Below, piece after piece: positions 1 to 8,006 of a DNA stretch of 64,000 nt. The position numbers were made by a program, and so were the translations under genes. How positions within the stretch are numbered: position 1 is the stretch's first letter; each line of letters begins with the position of its first letter. The stretch covers positions 868,001 through 932,000 of the forward strand of contig NZ_JADG01000003.1 in the NCBI RefSeq assembly GCF_000518265.1. The letters run 5' to 3'. Source of the stretch: Actinomadura oligospora ATCC 43269. Lineage in GTDB: Bacteria; Actinomycetota; Actinomycetes; Streptosporangiales; Streptosporangiaceae. Below the pieces are notes generated by a model that saw nothing but the letters and a program-made list of their open reading frames with translations, did not search any database and was not told where the DNA came from.

Positions 1-1102
1 CGTCCAGCTCGACCGTCAGCTCCGGACCGCGCAGCCGCGCCCGCTCCACGGCGCGCTCCACCGCCTCGTGCAGCGCGACCGTCTCCCGCGCGGGCTGCCC
101 CTCCGCCGGACGCGCCAGCTCCAGCAGGTCGCCCACCAGGCTCGACAGCTCCACCATCTGCGCCTTCACGCTCACCAGCAGCCGACGCCGCGCGTCCGGC
201 GGCAGCTCCCGGCCGCTGTCCTGCGACCGCAGCAGCAGATCGATGTTGGTGCGCAGCGACGTCAGCGGCGTGCGCAGCTCGTGCCCGGCGTCCGCGATCA
301 GCTGTTGCTGCCGGTCACGGGCCGCCGCCAGCGCCCCCGTCATCGTGTTGAACGCCTGGCTGAGCCGTGCGATCTCGTCGTGCCCGTGCTCGGGGATGCG
401 GGTGTCCAGGTCCTCGGTCCGCGCGATGTGCTCGGCCGCGTCGGTCAGCCGGTCCACCGGACGCAGCGACGCCCGCGCGATCATCAGGCCCGCGCCCGCC
501 GACAGCAGCACCCCCGCCGCCGACACCGCCACCAGCAGCAGCGCCAGGTTGCCGAGCGGCCCCTCCGCCTCGTCCAGCGGGATCGCGGTCGAGATCGCGA
601 ACCGCACCGGGTTCCCGCTCGCGTCCTCCGCCGGGTAGCCGACCGTCAGGATCCGCACGCGGACGCTCTTCCCCTGGCTGTCGACGCCCTTCCCGTTGTG
701 CAGCGCGTCCGGCCGCGTCCCGGCCGCGACCTGCGCGTCGGCCTCGGTCACCGTCAGCCCGCCCCGGTCCTGGATCACGCACGCCCGCCCGTCGGCGGCG
801 ATCGCCTGCTGGATGACGTACGGGCCGGCGTACCGGGTCTCGCCCGTGCCGACCGGCGTGGACCGGCAGTTGGTCAGCGCATCCCGGATCTCCGGCCAGC
901 CGCGCGGCCGGTGGGTGCCCAGGTCTCCGGCCGGAGGAGGGCCGCTCATCGCGTGCAGCCGTCCGTCCAGCTCGCGGTACAGCTGGCCCCGCACCAGGAA
1001 CCAGCTGACCGTCGCGCACGCCGCCACCGCGACGGCGACCGCGAGCGCCGTCAGCAGCGCCAGCCGTCCCCGCAGCGGCAGCCGCGTCATCAGCCGCCGC
1101 AC
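1..1102 (-). CDS. Sensor histidine kinase, MprB-like (3' end outside window)
   Basis: Membrane sensor kinase that would autophosphorylate on His and pass phosphate to the regulator encoded just upstream. Read on the minus strand it has a first membrane helix near the N-terminus, an extracytoplasmic sensor region, a second membrane helix (about 545-480), a HAMP linker with R-P-V-D-R-L, and the phospho-acceptor H-box GHELRTPLTSLR near 285-250. The frame is still open at base 1, so the ATPase domain is missing only because the window ends. The start is not certain: GTG at 1102 has GGGAGGG about 9 bases upstream, while GTG at 1123 and ATG at 1090 are alternatives. It lies about 90 bases after the regulator stop and is probably co-transcribed. 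MprB-like is a family-level guess from HAMP-HisKA order and the MprA-like partner. Confidence 0.85.
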   Translation of the reverse strand, partial: MRRLMTRLPLRGRLALLTALAVAVAVAACATVSWFLVRGQLYRELDGRLHAMSGPPPAGDLGTHRPRGWPEIRDALTNCRSTPVGTGETRYAGPYVIQQAIAADGRACVIQDRGGLTVTEADAQVAAGTRPDALHNGKGVDSQGKSVRVRILTVGYPAEDASGNPVRFAISTAIPLDEAEGPLGNLALLLVAVSAAGVLLSAGAGLMIARASLRPVDRLTDAAEHIARTEDLDTRIPEHGHDEIARLSQAFNTMTGALAAARDRQQQLIADAGHELRTPLTSLRTNIDLLLRSQDSGRELPPDARRRLLVSVKAQMVELSSLVGDLLELARPAEGQPARETVALHEAVERAVERARLRGPELTVELD

Positions 1103-1190
1103 GATCCGCCGCCCTCCCGGCACCGGAGGGCCCCACCGCCGCCGAGCCCAGCCACGCGGAGACGCCGCCGCCCGCTCACGACGAGCCCGC

Positions 1191-1904
1191 TCACGACGAG
1201 TTCCGCAGGACGTAGCCGACGCCGCGGACGGTGTGGATCAGCCGGGGCAGCCCCTGCACCTCGGTCTTGCGCCGCAGGTACATCACGTACACGTCCAGCG
1301 AGTTGGACGCGGGCTCGAAGTCGAACCCCCACACGGTCTCCAGGATCTGCTCGCGGGTCAGCACCTGCCGCGGATGCCGCAGGAACAGCTCCAGCAGCAT
1401 GAACTCGGTGCGGGTCAGCTCCAGGGGCAGCCCCTCCCGCGTCACCTCCCGGGTGCGCGGGTCCATGCTCAGGTCGTCGAACGCCAGCACCTCGCCATCC
1501 GGACGGGACGCCGGGCCGTAGTCCACCGCCCGGCGCAGCAGCGCCCGCACCCTCGCCAGCAGCTCGTCCAGCTCGAACGGCTTCACCAGATAGTCGTCGG
1601 CGCCCGCGTCCAGTCCGGTCACCCGGTCGCCGACCATGTCCCGCGCCGTCAGCATCAGCACCGGCATCGTCGCGCCGCGCGCCCGCATCCGGCGGCACGC
1701 GGTCAGCCCGTCCATGCGGGGCATCAGCACGTCCAGGACGACCAGGTCGGGACGCTCCCGCTCGACGGCGTCCAGGGCCAGCAACCCGTCCGCCGCGGTG
1801 CCGACCTCGTACCCCTCGAACTCCAGGCTGCTGGTCAGCGACTCACGGACCGCCGGCTCGTCGTCCACGACCAGGATCCGCCCACGCGCGGCACCAGACT
1901 CCAT
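1191..1904 (-). CDS. OmpR/PhoB-family response regulator, MprA-like
   Basis: DNA-binding response regulator of 237 residues, the expected length for the family. The receiver domain (about 9-120) has the acidic pair D14/D15, phospho-acceptor D58 in [10 protein letters not shown]86 and K108 in VKPF. The C-terminal winged helix (about 140-235) has the OmpR pattern with R-T-E-F-M-L-L and a final TVRGVGYVL. The kinase gene follows on the same strand, so this is a classic two-component operon in regulator-then-kinase order. A 15-base direct duplication (CCCGCTCACGACGAG twice, 1171-1200) covers the stop codon and the short spacer. The natural signal cannot be read from the sequence; envelope stress would fit an MprAB-like pair but is an inference. 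Confidence 0.93.
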   Translation of the reverse strand: MESGAARGRILVVDDEPAVRESLTSSLEFEGYEVGTAADGLLALDAVERERPDLVVLDVLMPRMDGLTACRRMRARGATMPVLMLTARDMVGDRVTGLDAGADDYLVKPFELDELLARVRALLRRAVDYGPASRPDGEVLAFDDLSMDPRTREVTREGLPLELTRTEFMLLELFLRHPRQVLTREQILETVWGFDFEPASNSLDVYVMYLRRKTEVQGLPRLIHTVRGVGYVLRNSS

Positions 1905-2006
1905 GCGCCCACGGTAACCGGCCGCCCTGCGATCAAGGCTGTGACCAGCGGATTCTCATAGATCTCTCAGAAACGCCGCCCCTGCGAGGCCGCCGCCGAG
2001 CGCCGT

Positions 2007-3689
2007 TCAGGCGTCTCCCGCGCGCTCCCGGCCGCCGTCCTCGTCGCGTCCCGCCCGCTCAGTCCGCGCGGGGTCGGCGGGACGCACCGCCGTGCGGATC
2101 ACGGCCGCCGTCGCGTCCCCGGCCGTCCGCGTCACCACCATGAAGATCGACTCCGCAGATCGGGACGGGGAGGCGGCCGGACGCTCCGGAAGATCGGCGC
2201 GGCGCACGCCCGCCCGGTACCGGGAGGCGTTGCGGAGCGTGCTCGCCGCCACGCGCGGCACCACGCGCGGAGCGGTCCGGGCCGTGACCCGGACGGCGAT
2301 CCCGGTCGCCGAGGTCACCACCGTTCCCGTCGCCGGGTGCGAGGCGACCGCGCCGACCGTGGCCCGCGCCACCCGGCCCATCAGGCCGCCGAGCGACATC
2401 TCCGCCGCCCTGCTCCCGGCCGATCCGCCGCCCGAACGCGCCGCCCCGGCGGGCCCGGGCCCGGCATCGGCGTCGGCATTGGCGTCCATGTCGGCATTGG
2501 TGTCCATGTCGGCGTCGGCGCGCAGGACGGTCGCCCAGCCCGTCCGGACGGACTCGACCACGACCTCCCGCGCCACGTCGCGCATGAGCCCGCGCAGCGA
2601 CTCCCTCAGCGCGGCCTTCAACGCCTCGCGCATCAACTCCCGCATGACCGTCTCGACGGCCAGCGCCAGCGCCCGGTCGGCGACCTGCCCCGCCAGCCCG
2701 GCCGCCGTGCGAACCAGGGCGCTGCCCGCCGCGGCCTTCCAGAACCCGCTCGCGGCCCGTGCCGCCTCACCGGTTCCCAGGTCACGCGCCACGTCCAGGA
2801 CGAACGAGGACGCCAGATCGGCGCTCGCCGCCGCGACCGGACTGGCCACCGCGACCCGGCGGCCCTGCTCCCGCACCCCGGACGCCAGCTCCCGCGCCGC
2901 CTGCTTGGCGGCCTCCTGCGCCACCGTCCGCACCACGTCCGCGATCACCTCGCGGCCGACGTCGAGCGCGACGTCCACGGCCACGTCGGCGACGGCGTCG
3001 ATCGCCGTGTCGACCACCACGCGGGTCGCCGCCTGGACGACCGGCGCCGACACCGTCCGGCCCGCGACGTCGGCGACCGCGTCCAGGGCCGTCGCGGTCG
3101 CGGCCTTTGCGAACGGGCTGCGCGCGGCCAGCCGCCGCGCCGCCGCCGCCATCGGGTGCTGCGCGGCCTGCTCGGCCAGCGTCATCGCCGTTCCGGTGAG
3201 GGTGCCGGTGACCTCGATCGCCGTGCCCGCCAGCGGGCTGGTGCCGGCGACCGTCCGCGCGACGGACCGTGCCTCCTGGACGGCCTCCCGCACCGCCTTC
3301 TCGGCCGCCGCCGAGGCGACCTTGACCGCCGCGTCCCGGGCGGCCCGCTCCACCGCCTCCATCGCCGAGGTGCGGGCGAGCCGCTCCACGACCTGGGCGG
3401 CGGCCTGGTCGGCGGCCCGCCGGGCGATCACCCGGACCGGCTCGGCCGCCGCCGACGCGCTCCGCGCCGCCCGCTCGGCGACCGGCGCGAGCCCGCGCGA
3501 GACCTCACCGAACCCGTCCATCGCGGCCCGCGCGACCGAACTCGAGACCGGCGCGTCCGGCGAAGCCTCCGACACGGTGTCGGAGAGGGGTTCAGCCGCG
3601 GGTTTCGGGACGGCGGCGGGCGCCTGCGGGGACGCGTCGTCGCCGGTCGAGCCGCCGCTGTACGGGCCGCTCCCGGTCCGGTCGGTCAT
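2007..3689 (-). CDS. Ala/Val-rich long helical protein, function unknown
   Basis: I do not recognise a named family. The 560-residue product begins MTDRTGSGPY; an ATG 93 bases upstream is in frame but has a poorer context. After a Pro/Ser/Asp-rich leader (about 1-55) most of the protein is low-complexity Ala/Val/Arg/Asp sequence in heptad-like blocks such as AVADVAVDVALDV, which predicts very long amphipathic helices. No signal peptide is visible, and some blocks could lie on or in a membrane surface. Near 2474-2519 two nearly identical 18-base units encode an NADMD repeat. A second half (after about residue 430) is Gly/Ser-rich and then again Ala/Val/Thr-rich. A long opposite-strand frame covers the same DNA, so the coding strand rests on amino-acid plausibility and on the start context. 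It may belong with the Roadblock genes upstream, but a strong terminator separates them. Confidence 0.6.
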   Translation of the reverse strand: MTDRTGSGPYSGGSTGDDASPQAPAAVPKPAAEPLSDTVSEASPDAPVSSSVARAAMDGFGEVSRGLAPVAERAARSASAAAEPVRVIARRAADQAAAQVVERLARTSAMEAVERAARDAAVKVASAAAEKAVREAVQEARSVARTVAGTSPLAGTAIEVTGTLTGTAMTLAEQAAQHPMAAAARRLAARSPFAKAATATALDAVADVAGRTVSAPVVQAATRVVVDTAIDAVADVAVDVALDVGREVIADVVRTVAQEAAKQAARELASGVREQGRRVAVASPVAAASADLASSFVLDVARDLGTGEAARAASGFWKAAAGSALVRTAAGLAGQVADRALALAVETVMRELMREALKAALRESLRGLMRDVAREVVVESVRTGWATVLRADADMDTNADMDANADADAGPGPAGAARSGGGSAGSRAAEMSLGGLMGRVARATVGAVASHPATGTVVTSATGIAVRVTARTAPRVVPRVAASTLRNASRYRAGVRRADLPERPAASPSRSAESIFMVVTRTAGDATAAVIRTAVRPADPARTERAGRDEDGGRERAGDA

Positions 3690-3805
3690 GTCCACGCCCC
3701 CAAACCCGCCCACGTCCTGCCACTCCAGACTAACGATCGTCCGGGCGAATCGTTCCCCGCGCACCCTCCGCCTCCACGCCACGACACCAGGGGACCGGCA
3801 CGAGG

Positions 3806-3836
3806 ACGGGCCCGGACGACCGCCGTCCGGGCCCGT
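3806..3836 (-). terminator. Terminator hairpin after Roadblock operon
   Basis: Perfect 13-bp inverted repeat ACGGGCCCGGACG / CGTCCGGGCCCGT with a 5-base loop, 17 bases beyond the stop of the last Roadblock gene. There is no clear T-run, which is common for actinobacterial hairpins. It should separate that operon from the Ala-rich gene downstream. Confidence 0.75.
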
Positions 3837-3852
3837 TCCGCGCGAGGCGTGG

Positions 3853-4224
3853 TCAGACCTCGAGGTTCTCCTCGATGCCCCGCATGTGGTGCCGGGCCAG
3901 CGCCAGGTTCGCCCGGCCGCGGTCGAGCGCCAGGTAGAGGAACAGGCCCTTGCCCTTGCGCCCGGTCACCGGCCGGACGATGTGGTACTGGCCGCCGAGC
4001 GTGATCAGGATGTCCTCGATCTCGTCCTTCATGCCGAGCTGCTCGATGGTGCGCATCTTGGACCGCATGACCTCGGTGTTGCCCGCTGCGGCGACCTGCA
4101 GGTCCAGCGCCTTGGAGCCGCCCTGCACGCCCAGCGCCATGCCGCTGCCGTAGTCGACGACGGCGGCGCCGATCGCGCCGTCGATCGCCATCATGTCCTT
4201 CAGGGACAGGTCCATGTTCGACAC
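3853..4224 (-). CDS. Roadblock/LC7-family protein
   Basis: Small Roadblock/LC7 fold protein (123 residues), a family that works as dimers next to Ras-like GTPases or other switch proteins in actinomycetes and myxobacteria. The core has the typical alternation AIGAAVVDYGSGMALGV, a central helix with GNTEVMRSKMRTIEQL, and the strand pair around IEDILITLGGQYHIV. The GTG at 4224 is chosen as start because AAAGGAG lies 5 bases upstream; ATG at 4215 is the alternative. It is the third gene of a Roadblock / DUF4388-like / Roadblock set. No GTPase or sensor kinase partner of the usual cvn type is next to it, so its partner is unknown. Confidence 0.85.
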   Translation of the reverse strand: MSNMDLSLKDMMAIDGAIGAAVVDYGSGMALGVQGGSKALDLQVAAAGNTEVMRSKMRTIEQLGMKDEIEDILITLGGQYHIVRPVTGRKGKGLFLYLALDRGRANLALARHHMRGIEENLEV

Positions 4225-4280
4225 GGGGTCTCCTTTCACTCGGATGTTCCTTCTCACCGCTCGTTCACGTCCCCCGCCGG

Positions 4281-5222
4281 TCACACCTGCTCCAGGGCGG
4301 CCCGCAGCCGCATCAGCGTCTCCAGATCGACCGGCGGCTCCTGCGGCGGCCGGACCGGACCCGCCGCGGGCCGCGTCCGCCTGCGCAGCGGCCCGCCGAC
4401 GCCCACCACCGGGCGCTCGACCAGCCCCAGCGCCGTCAGCGCGCGCACCGCCTCCAGGCACACCACCACCGGACGGCCCAGCTCGGCGGCCAGCCCGGCG
4501 GGCGTGCGGCGGCCGTCCACCGCGAGGGACACCTCGGCCTGCACCGCCGTGAGCATCACCCGTTGCCGGTGGACGTGCCGCAGCGCCACCACCGGAGCGG
4601 CGTCCGCCAGCGCCAGCGGCCACCCGCCCGCGCGATCGGCCAGCCGGGCGCATTCGTGCAGCAGCACCGTCGGCGGGACGCCCTTGCAGCGCACCGTCCG
4701 CCGTCCGAGCCGTCCCGCGACGAACACCGGCTCGAACCCCGGACCGCCGCCCCGGTCGGCCGGACCGCCGTCGGGGCGTCCCGGCCAGGCGGCCGACCGG
4801 GCGGTGTCCAGCAGCAACGCCATCGCGTCGAACGTCGCCGTCAACGCGTAGACCTGCAGCGGGGACGCGTCGCCCGCCCCGCCCGCCGCGTCCTCGGGCG
4901 TCCCGCCCTGGCCGGGCCACCACGGCTGCTCCCCGACCGGCCCGTCGGGCGTCCACAGCGCGGCCAGCGGCGTGGCGCGGCGGGACTCGGCCCGGCACAC
5001 CAGCCCGTCCGACAGCAGGACCCGCCCCTCCATGCCGCAGCTCACCTCGCCCGAACAGCGCTCCCGCTCCAGCCGGAGCAGCAACCGCTCCAACGTGACC
5101 GCGCCGGAAGCGGCGGAAGCAGAGACAGTGGCGGATACGGAGACGGCGGCGGCGGATTCCCCTCGCACCGGGGAACCGTCGGCGAAATCGCCCGGAGCGC
5201 CGGAGAACTCAGACGTCATCAC
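4281..5222 (-). CDS. DUF4388/PATAN-like protein with C-terminal winged helix
   Basis: A 313-residue protein without a settled function. After a Ser/Ala-rich leader, residues about 40-90 show the pattern LERLLLRLERERCSGEV followed by GRVLLSDGLVCRAE, which resembles the DUF4388 (PATAN) domain seen in bacterial switch and gliding systems. The C-terminal third has a winged-helix-like segment, TPAGLAAELGRPVVVCLEAVRALTALGLVE. A Pro/Arg-rich linker precedes a short terminal helix. It sits between two Roadblock genes and its start overlaps the end of the upstream one by 14 bases, so the three are very probably translated together and may form one signalling complex. The DUF4388 call is from pattern only. 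Confidence 0.65.
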   Translation of the reverse strand: MMTSEFSGAPGDFADGSPVRGESAAAVSVSATVSASAASGAVTLERLLLRLERERCSGEVSCGMEGRVLLSDGLVCRAESRRATPLAALWTPDGPVGEQPWWPGQGGTPEDAAGGAGDASPLQVYALTATFDAMALLLDTARSAAWPGRPDGGPADRGGGPGFEPVFVAGRLGRRTVRCKGVPPTVLLHECARLADRAGGWPLALADAAPVVALRHVHRQRVMLTAVQAEVSLAVDGRRTPAGLAAELGRPVVVCLEAVRALTALGLVERPVVGVGGPLRRRTRPAAGPVRPPQEPPVDLETLMRLRAALEQV

Positions 5223-5598
5223 GGCCCCCCGCGAGCAGATCGACGATTTCCCGGACCCGCAGCCGCGCCAACGCGAGATTCCCGCTGTCCCGGTCGAGAA
5301 CGACGTGCAGGAAGAGCTGGGCGCCGAAGGCCCGCCCGACGCAGACCAGCAGGTGGTAGCCGAACTCGCCGGAGACGATGATCTCCTGGACGTCGTCCCC
5401 CGCCGGCGACGCGCTGAGCGCCGGGCTGGCCAGCACCACCCGGACGACGTCGGTGGTGCCCGCCGCGTCCTCGTGCCGGTCGAGCACTCCGGAGCCGCCG
5501 ACCGCGGCCACCGCCAGGCCCGTGGAACAGTCGACCAGGGTCGCGCCCCGCGCCCCCGGAATCGTCATGATCTGCTCTACGCAGCCATTGATTCCCAC
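5209..5598 (-). CDS. Roadblock/LC7-family protein
   Basis: First gene of the Roadblock operon, 129 residues. The start is the GTG at 5598, with GGAGGGGGAG immediately upstream; an in-frame ATG 117 bases further out would add a tail unlike the family. The body has the Roadblock layout: short N-terminal helix, PGARGATLVDCSTGLAVAAV strand pair, a central helix with AGTTDVVRVVLASPAL, and strands around VQEIIVSGEFGYHLLVCVG. Only about a third of residues appear shared with the second Roadblock protein, so the two probably do not replace each other and may form a heterodimer. The gene is divergent from the PadR gene, with about 470 bases between them. Confidence 0.82.
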   Translation of the reverse strand: MGINGCVEQIMTIPGARGATLVDCSTGLAVAAVGGSGVLDRHEDAAGTTDVVRVVLASPALSASPAGDDVQEIIVSGEFGYHLLVCVGRAFGAQLFLHVVLDRDSGNLALARLRVREIVDLLAGGRDDV

Positions 5599-5966
5599 CG
5601 CTCCCCCTCCTGCGAGTGCGTCTTCCAGGGCACTGACCGTACGCGCCCCATAAGGAACGGAAGGCGATATCCCGGAGCTAATGACAACGTTCAGGAAAGG
5701 GCGAGAATCCGCCACCGGTGGAACGCTTCAAAGAAGAGGGATACCTCTCGGTATAAACGACAGAAAGGGGCACGGGCGGGCAGCGCTCACATCAGGGAGG
5801 AAATCCGACGCGGAGAAGCGGCCGTCCGGCGACCCCCGATCGGCACGACCGGAACCGGTGGGCCTGGCGTCCCAGGAGAACTCCACCCGGATCCAGGCTG
5901 TCCGGCCACAGGCGCGTTGCTCGGCACGGTGGGCGCGCAGCCGCCGCGTCCCCTTGCCCTGAGGGG

Positions 5967-6033
5967 TGGACAGAAGGCACCGCAGGCGTATATTTGGGAA
6001 CAAGTACTCGTCCACGAGTACTCGCGGACGAGT
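5967..6033 (+). promoter_or_regulatory. PadR promoter with overlapping palindromic operators
   Basis: A sigma70-like promoter is readable: TGGACA (5967-5972), 16-base spacer, TATATT (5989-5994). Just after it lies AGTACTCG-TCCA-CGAGTACT (6003-6022), a perfect 8-bp inverted repeat, overlapping a second one ACTCG-CGGA-CGAGT (6020-6033). This is the usual place for PadR auto-repression, over the transcription start. The rest of the 470-base gap towards the Roadblock operon (5599-5966) shows no gene I can support; it must hold the minus-strand promoter of that operon. Confidence 0.7.
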
Positions 6034-6066
6034 GGCAAGGGCCGAGCCCGAGCGGAGGTGGTTCCG

Positions 6067-6774
6067 GTGGCGAAGCGGCGCAGGGTCGGCAACCTGCTGG
6101 CACTGCCGGTGCTGAGCACGCTCAGCGAGCGCCCGATGTACCCCTACGAGATCGCCTCCACGATGCGGCGTCGCGGCAAGGACGCCAGCGTGAAGATCAA
6201 CTGGGGGTCCTTCTACACGGTCGTCCGCAACCTGGAGAAGCACGGGCTGATCAAGGCGACCGGCACCGTCCGGCAGGGCAACCAGCCGGACCGGACGGTC
6301 TACACGATCACCCCCGAGGGCCGCGCCGAGCTCACCGACTGGCTGCGCGAGCTCGTCGAGGTCCCCGAGCGCGAGTACCCGCGCTTCGAGGCCGCGCTCG
6401 CCGACATCGCCGCCCTGGACCCGCGCGACTTCACCGTCCTGCTGCGCCGCCGCCTGGAGGCGCTGGACGCCGACCTCGCCGAGCAGGACCGGCAACTCGC
6501 CGAGGCCCGCGCCTGGCTGCCCGAACTGCTGGTCATCGAGGCCGACTACCACCGCACGCTCTGCGCCGCCGAGGCCGCCTGGGTCCGCGCGCTGCTCGCC
6601 CGGCTCGAGGACGGCACCATGCCCGGCCTCGCCGACTGGGCCCGTTTCCACGAGACCGGCGAGGTCCCCCGCGAGATCGACTGGCTCCACGAACAGGAGC
6701 AGCGGCTCGACGAGGCCGCGCCCGGCGCCGAGCAGGACGCCGAGGACGGCCCGCCAGACGAGGAGGCCGGCTGA
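6067..6774 (+). CDS. PadR-family transcriptional regulator
   Basis: Repressor of 235 residues. The start is GTG 6067, with GGAGG 8 bases upstream. The N-terminal PadR winged helix (about 10-85) has the family signature MYPYEIASTMRRRG, then INWGSFYTVVRNLEKHGLI and TITPEGRAEL. The C-terminal part (about 100-200) is the long helical dimerisation arm of the PadR 'Vir' type, rich in Glu/Arg, followed by an acidic tail. It precedes a two-gene ABC exporter on the same strand, which is the standard target of PadR proteins that sense toxic ligands. The palindromes in its own promoter support autoregulation. A hairpin between it and the exporter suggests separate or attenuated transcripts. Confidence 0.92.
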   Translation: MAKRRRVGNLLALPVLSTLSERPMYPYEIASTMRRRGKDASVKINWGSFYTVVRNLEKHGLIKATGTVRQGNQPDRTVYTITPEGRAELTDWLRELVEVPEREYPRFEAALADIAALDPRDFTVLLRRRLEALDADLAEQDRQLAEARAWLPELLVIEADYHRTLCAAEAAWVRALLARLEDGTMPGLADWARFHETGEVPREIDWLHEQEQRLDEAAPGAEQDAEDGPPDEEAG

Positions 6775-6799
6775 CGACCCCGACATAGAAGAACGAAAA

Positions 6800-6833
6800 G
6801 GCCCCGGCCGGTGCGGCAACACCGGGCCGGGGC
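6800..6833 (+). terminator. Hairpin between padR-type gene and ABC genes
   Basis: GGCCCCGGCC pairs with GGCCGGGGCC (10 bp), extended by GGTG/CACC after a one-base bulge, loop about 7 bases. It lies 25 bases after the regulator stop. It may end the regulator transcript, so the exporter would need a promoter within 6834-6956. Confidence 0.65.
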
Positions 6834-6956
6834 CCCGAGACCAGAACGCCGATCCGCGGCAACGGAACCAGCGACCTGGGTGACACCACAAGGTTAGCCG
6901 GACCCCCTCCGCCGCCGGATCGTCCCACCACCGATCCCACGAAGCGGGAGCGTCCC

Positions 6957-8006
6957 ATGACCACCGAACCGTGCGCCGTGCGCGCGCACGACCTCGGCAA
7001 GACCTACTCCGTCCGCGGCGTCAAGGGCGGCGTCCGCGCCCTGGACGGCCTGGACCTCACCGTCGGCCGCGGCCTCGTCTTCGGGCTGCTCGGCCCGAAC
7101 GGCGCGGGCAAGTCCACCGCCGTCAAGGTCCTCACCACCCTCACGCGCCCCGACCGCGGCACCGCCGTGATCGAGGGCGTGGACGTCCGGCGCCGCCCCG
7201 ACCACGTCCGCAGGCTCATCGGCGTCGTCGCGCAGCGCTCCGGCAGCGACCCGCGCGCCACCGCCCGCGAGAACCTGGTCCTGCAGGCCAGGATGCACGG
7301 CATGGGAGGGCGCGCCGCCCGCGCCCGCGCCGCCGAACTGCTCGGCCGGTTCGACCTCGCCGAGGTCGCCGACCGGCTCGTCAAGACGTTCTCCGGCGGC
7401 ACCCAGCGCCGCCTGGACGTCGCGCTCGGCCTGGTCCACCGGCCCGCCGTGCTGTTCCTGGACGAACCCACCACCGGCCTGGACCCCGAGGCCCGCGCCG
7501 CGATGTGGTCCGAGATCCGCCGCCTCGCCGGAGACGACGGGCTCACCGTCGTCCTCACCACCCACTACCTGGAGGAGGCCGACCGGCTCGCGCAGCGCCT
7601 GGCCATCGTCGACCGCGGACGCGTCGTCGCGGACGGCACCCCCGACGAGCTGAAGGGCGAGCTGCGCGGCGACGCCGTCCACCTCGAACTGCCGTCCGGG
7701 ACCGTCCCCGGCGAGGTCCGCGCCGTGCTGGAGGCGCTGCCGTCGGTCCGGGAGGTCCGCGTCGCCGGACGCGGCGTCAGCACCCGCAGCGACAACGGCG
7801 CCGCGGCCGTCCCCGCCGTCCTGGCAGCGCTCGAACGCGCCGGGACGCCCGCCGCGTCCGTGACCGTCGCCCGCCCGTCCCTGGACGACGTGTTCCTGCG
7901 GTACACCGGCCGCCGCTACGCGCCCGACACCGACCAGGACGACAGCACCTCATCCCCACCCGGACCCGAGACCCGTCCCTCCGCCCGGCAGGAGGCCGCG
8001 CGATGA
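6957..8006 (+). CDS. ABC exporter ATPase, DrrA-like
   Basis: Nucleotide-binding subunit of a drug-type ABC exporter, 349 residues. Walker A GPNGAGKST (46-54), Q-loop Q93, signature SGGTQ (146-150), Walker B VLFLDEPTTGLD (from 165) and switch H203 are all intact. The SGGTQRRLD form and the C-terminal extension ending in SLDDVFLRYTG are typical of the DrrA/daunorubicin-resistance subfamily. The start ATG has GGGAG 8-9 bases upstream. Its last bases overlap the permease start as ATGA, so the two subunits are translationally coupled. Substrate unknown; the upstream PadR regulator suggests induction by the exported compound. Confidence 0.95.
   Translation: MTTEPCAVRAHDLGKTYSVRGVKGGVRALDGLDLTVGRGLVFGLLGPNGAGKSTAVKVLTTLTRPDRGTAVIEGVDVRRRPDHVRRLIGVVAQRSGSDPRATARENLVLQARMHGMGGRAARARAAELLGRFDLAEVADRLVKTFSGGTQRRLDVALGLVHRPAVLFLDEPTTGLDPEARAAMWSEIRRLAGDDGLTVVLTTHYLEEADRLAQRLAIVDRGRVVADGTPDELKGELRGDAVHLELPSGTVPGEVRAVLEALPSVREVRVAGRGVSTRSDNGAAAVPAVLAALERAGTPAASVTVARPSLDDVFLRYTGRRYAPDTDQDDSTSSPPGPETRPSARQEAAR

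Noticed and set aside
2092..4851. Plus-strand frame of 919 codons over the Roadblock region
   Set aside because: Composition is Arg/Ser/Ala noise, it is antisense to genes with clear domains, and it has no ribosome site.
5728..6891. Minus-strand frame of 387 codons opposite PadR
   Set aside because: Antisense to the PadR motifs and promoter; no family features.
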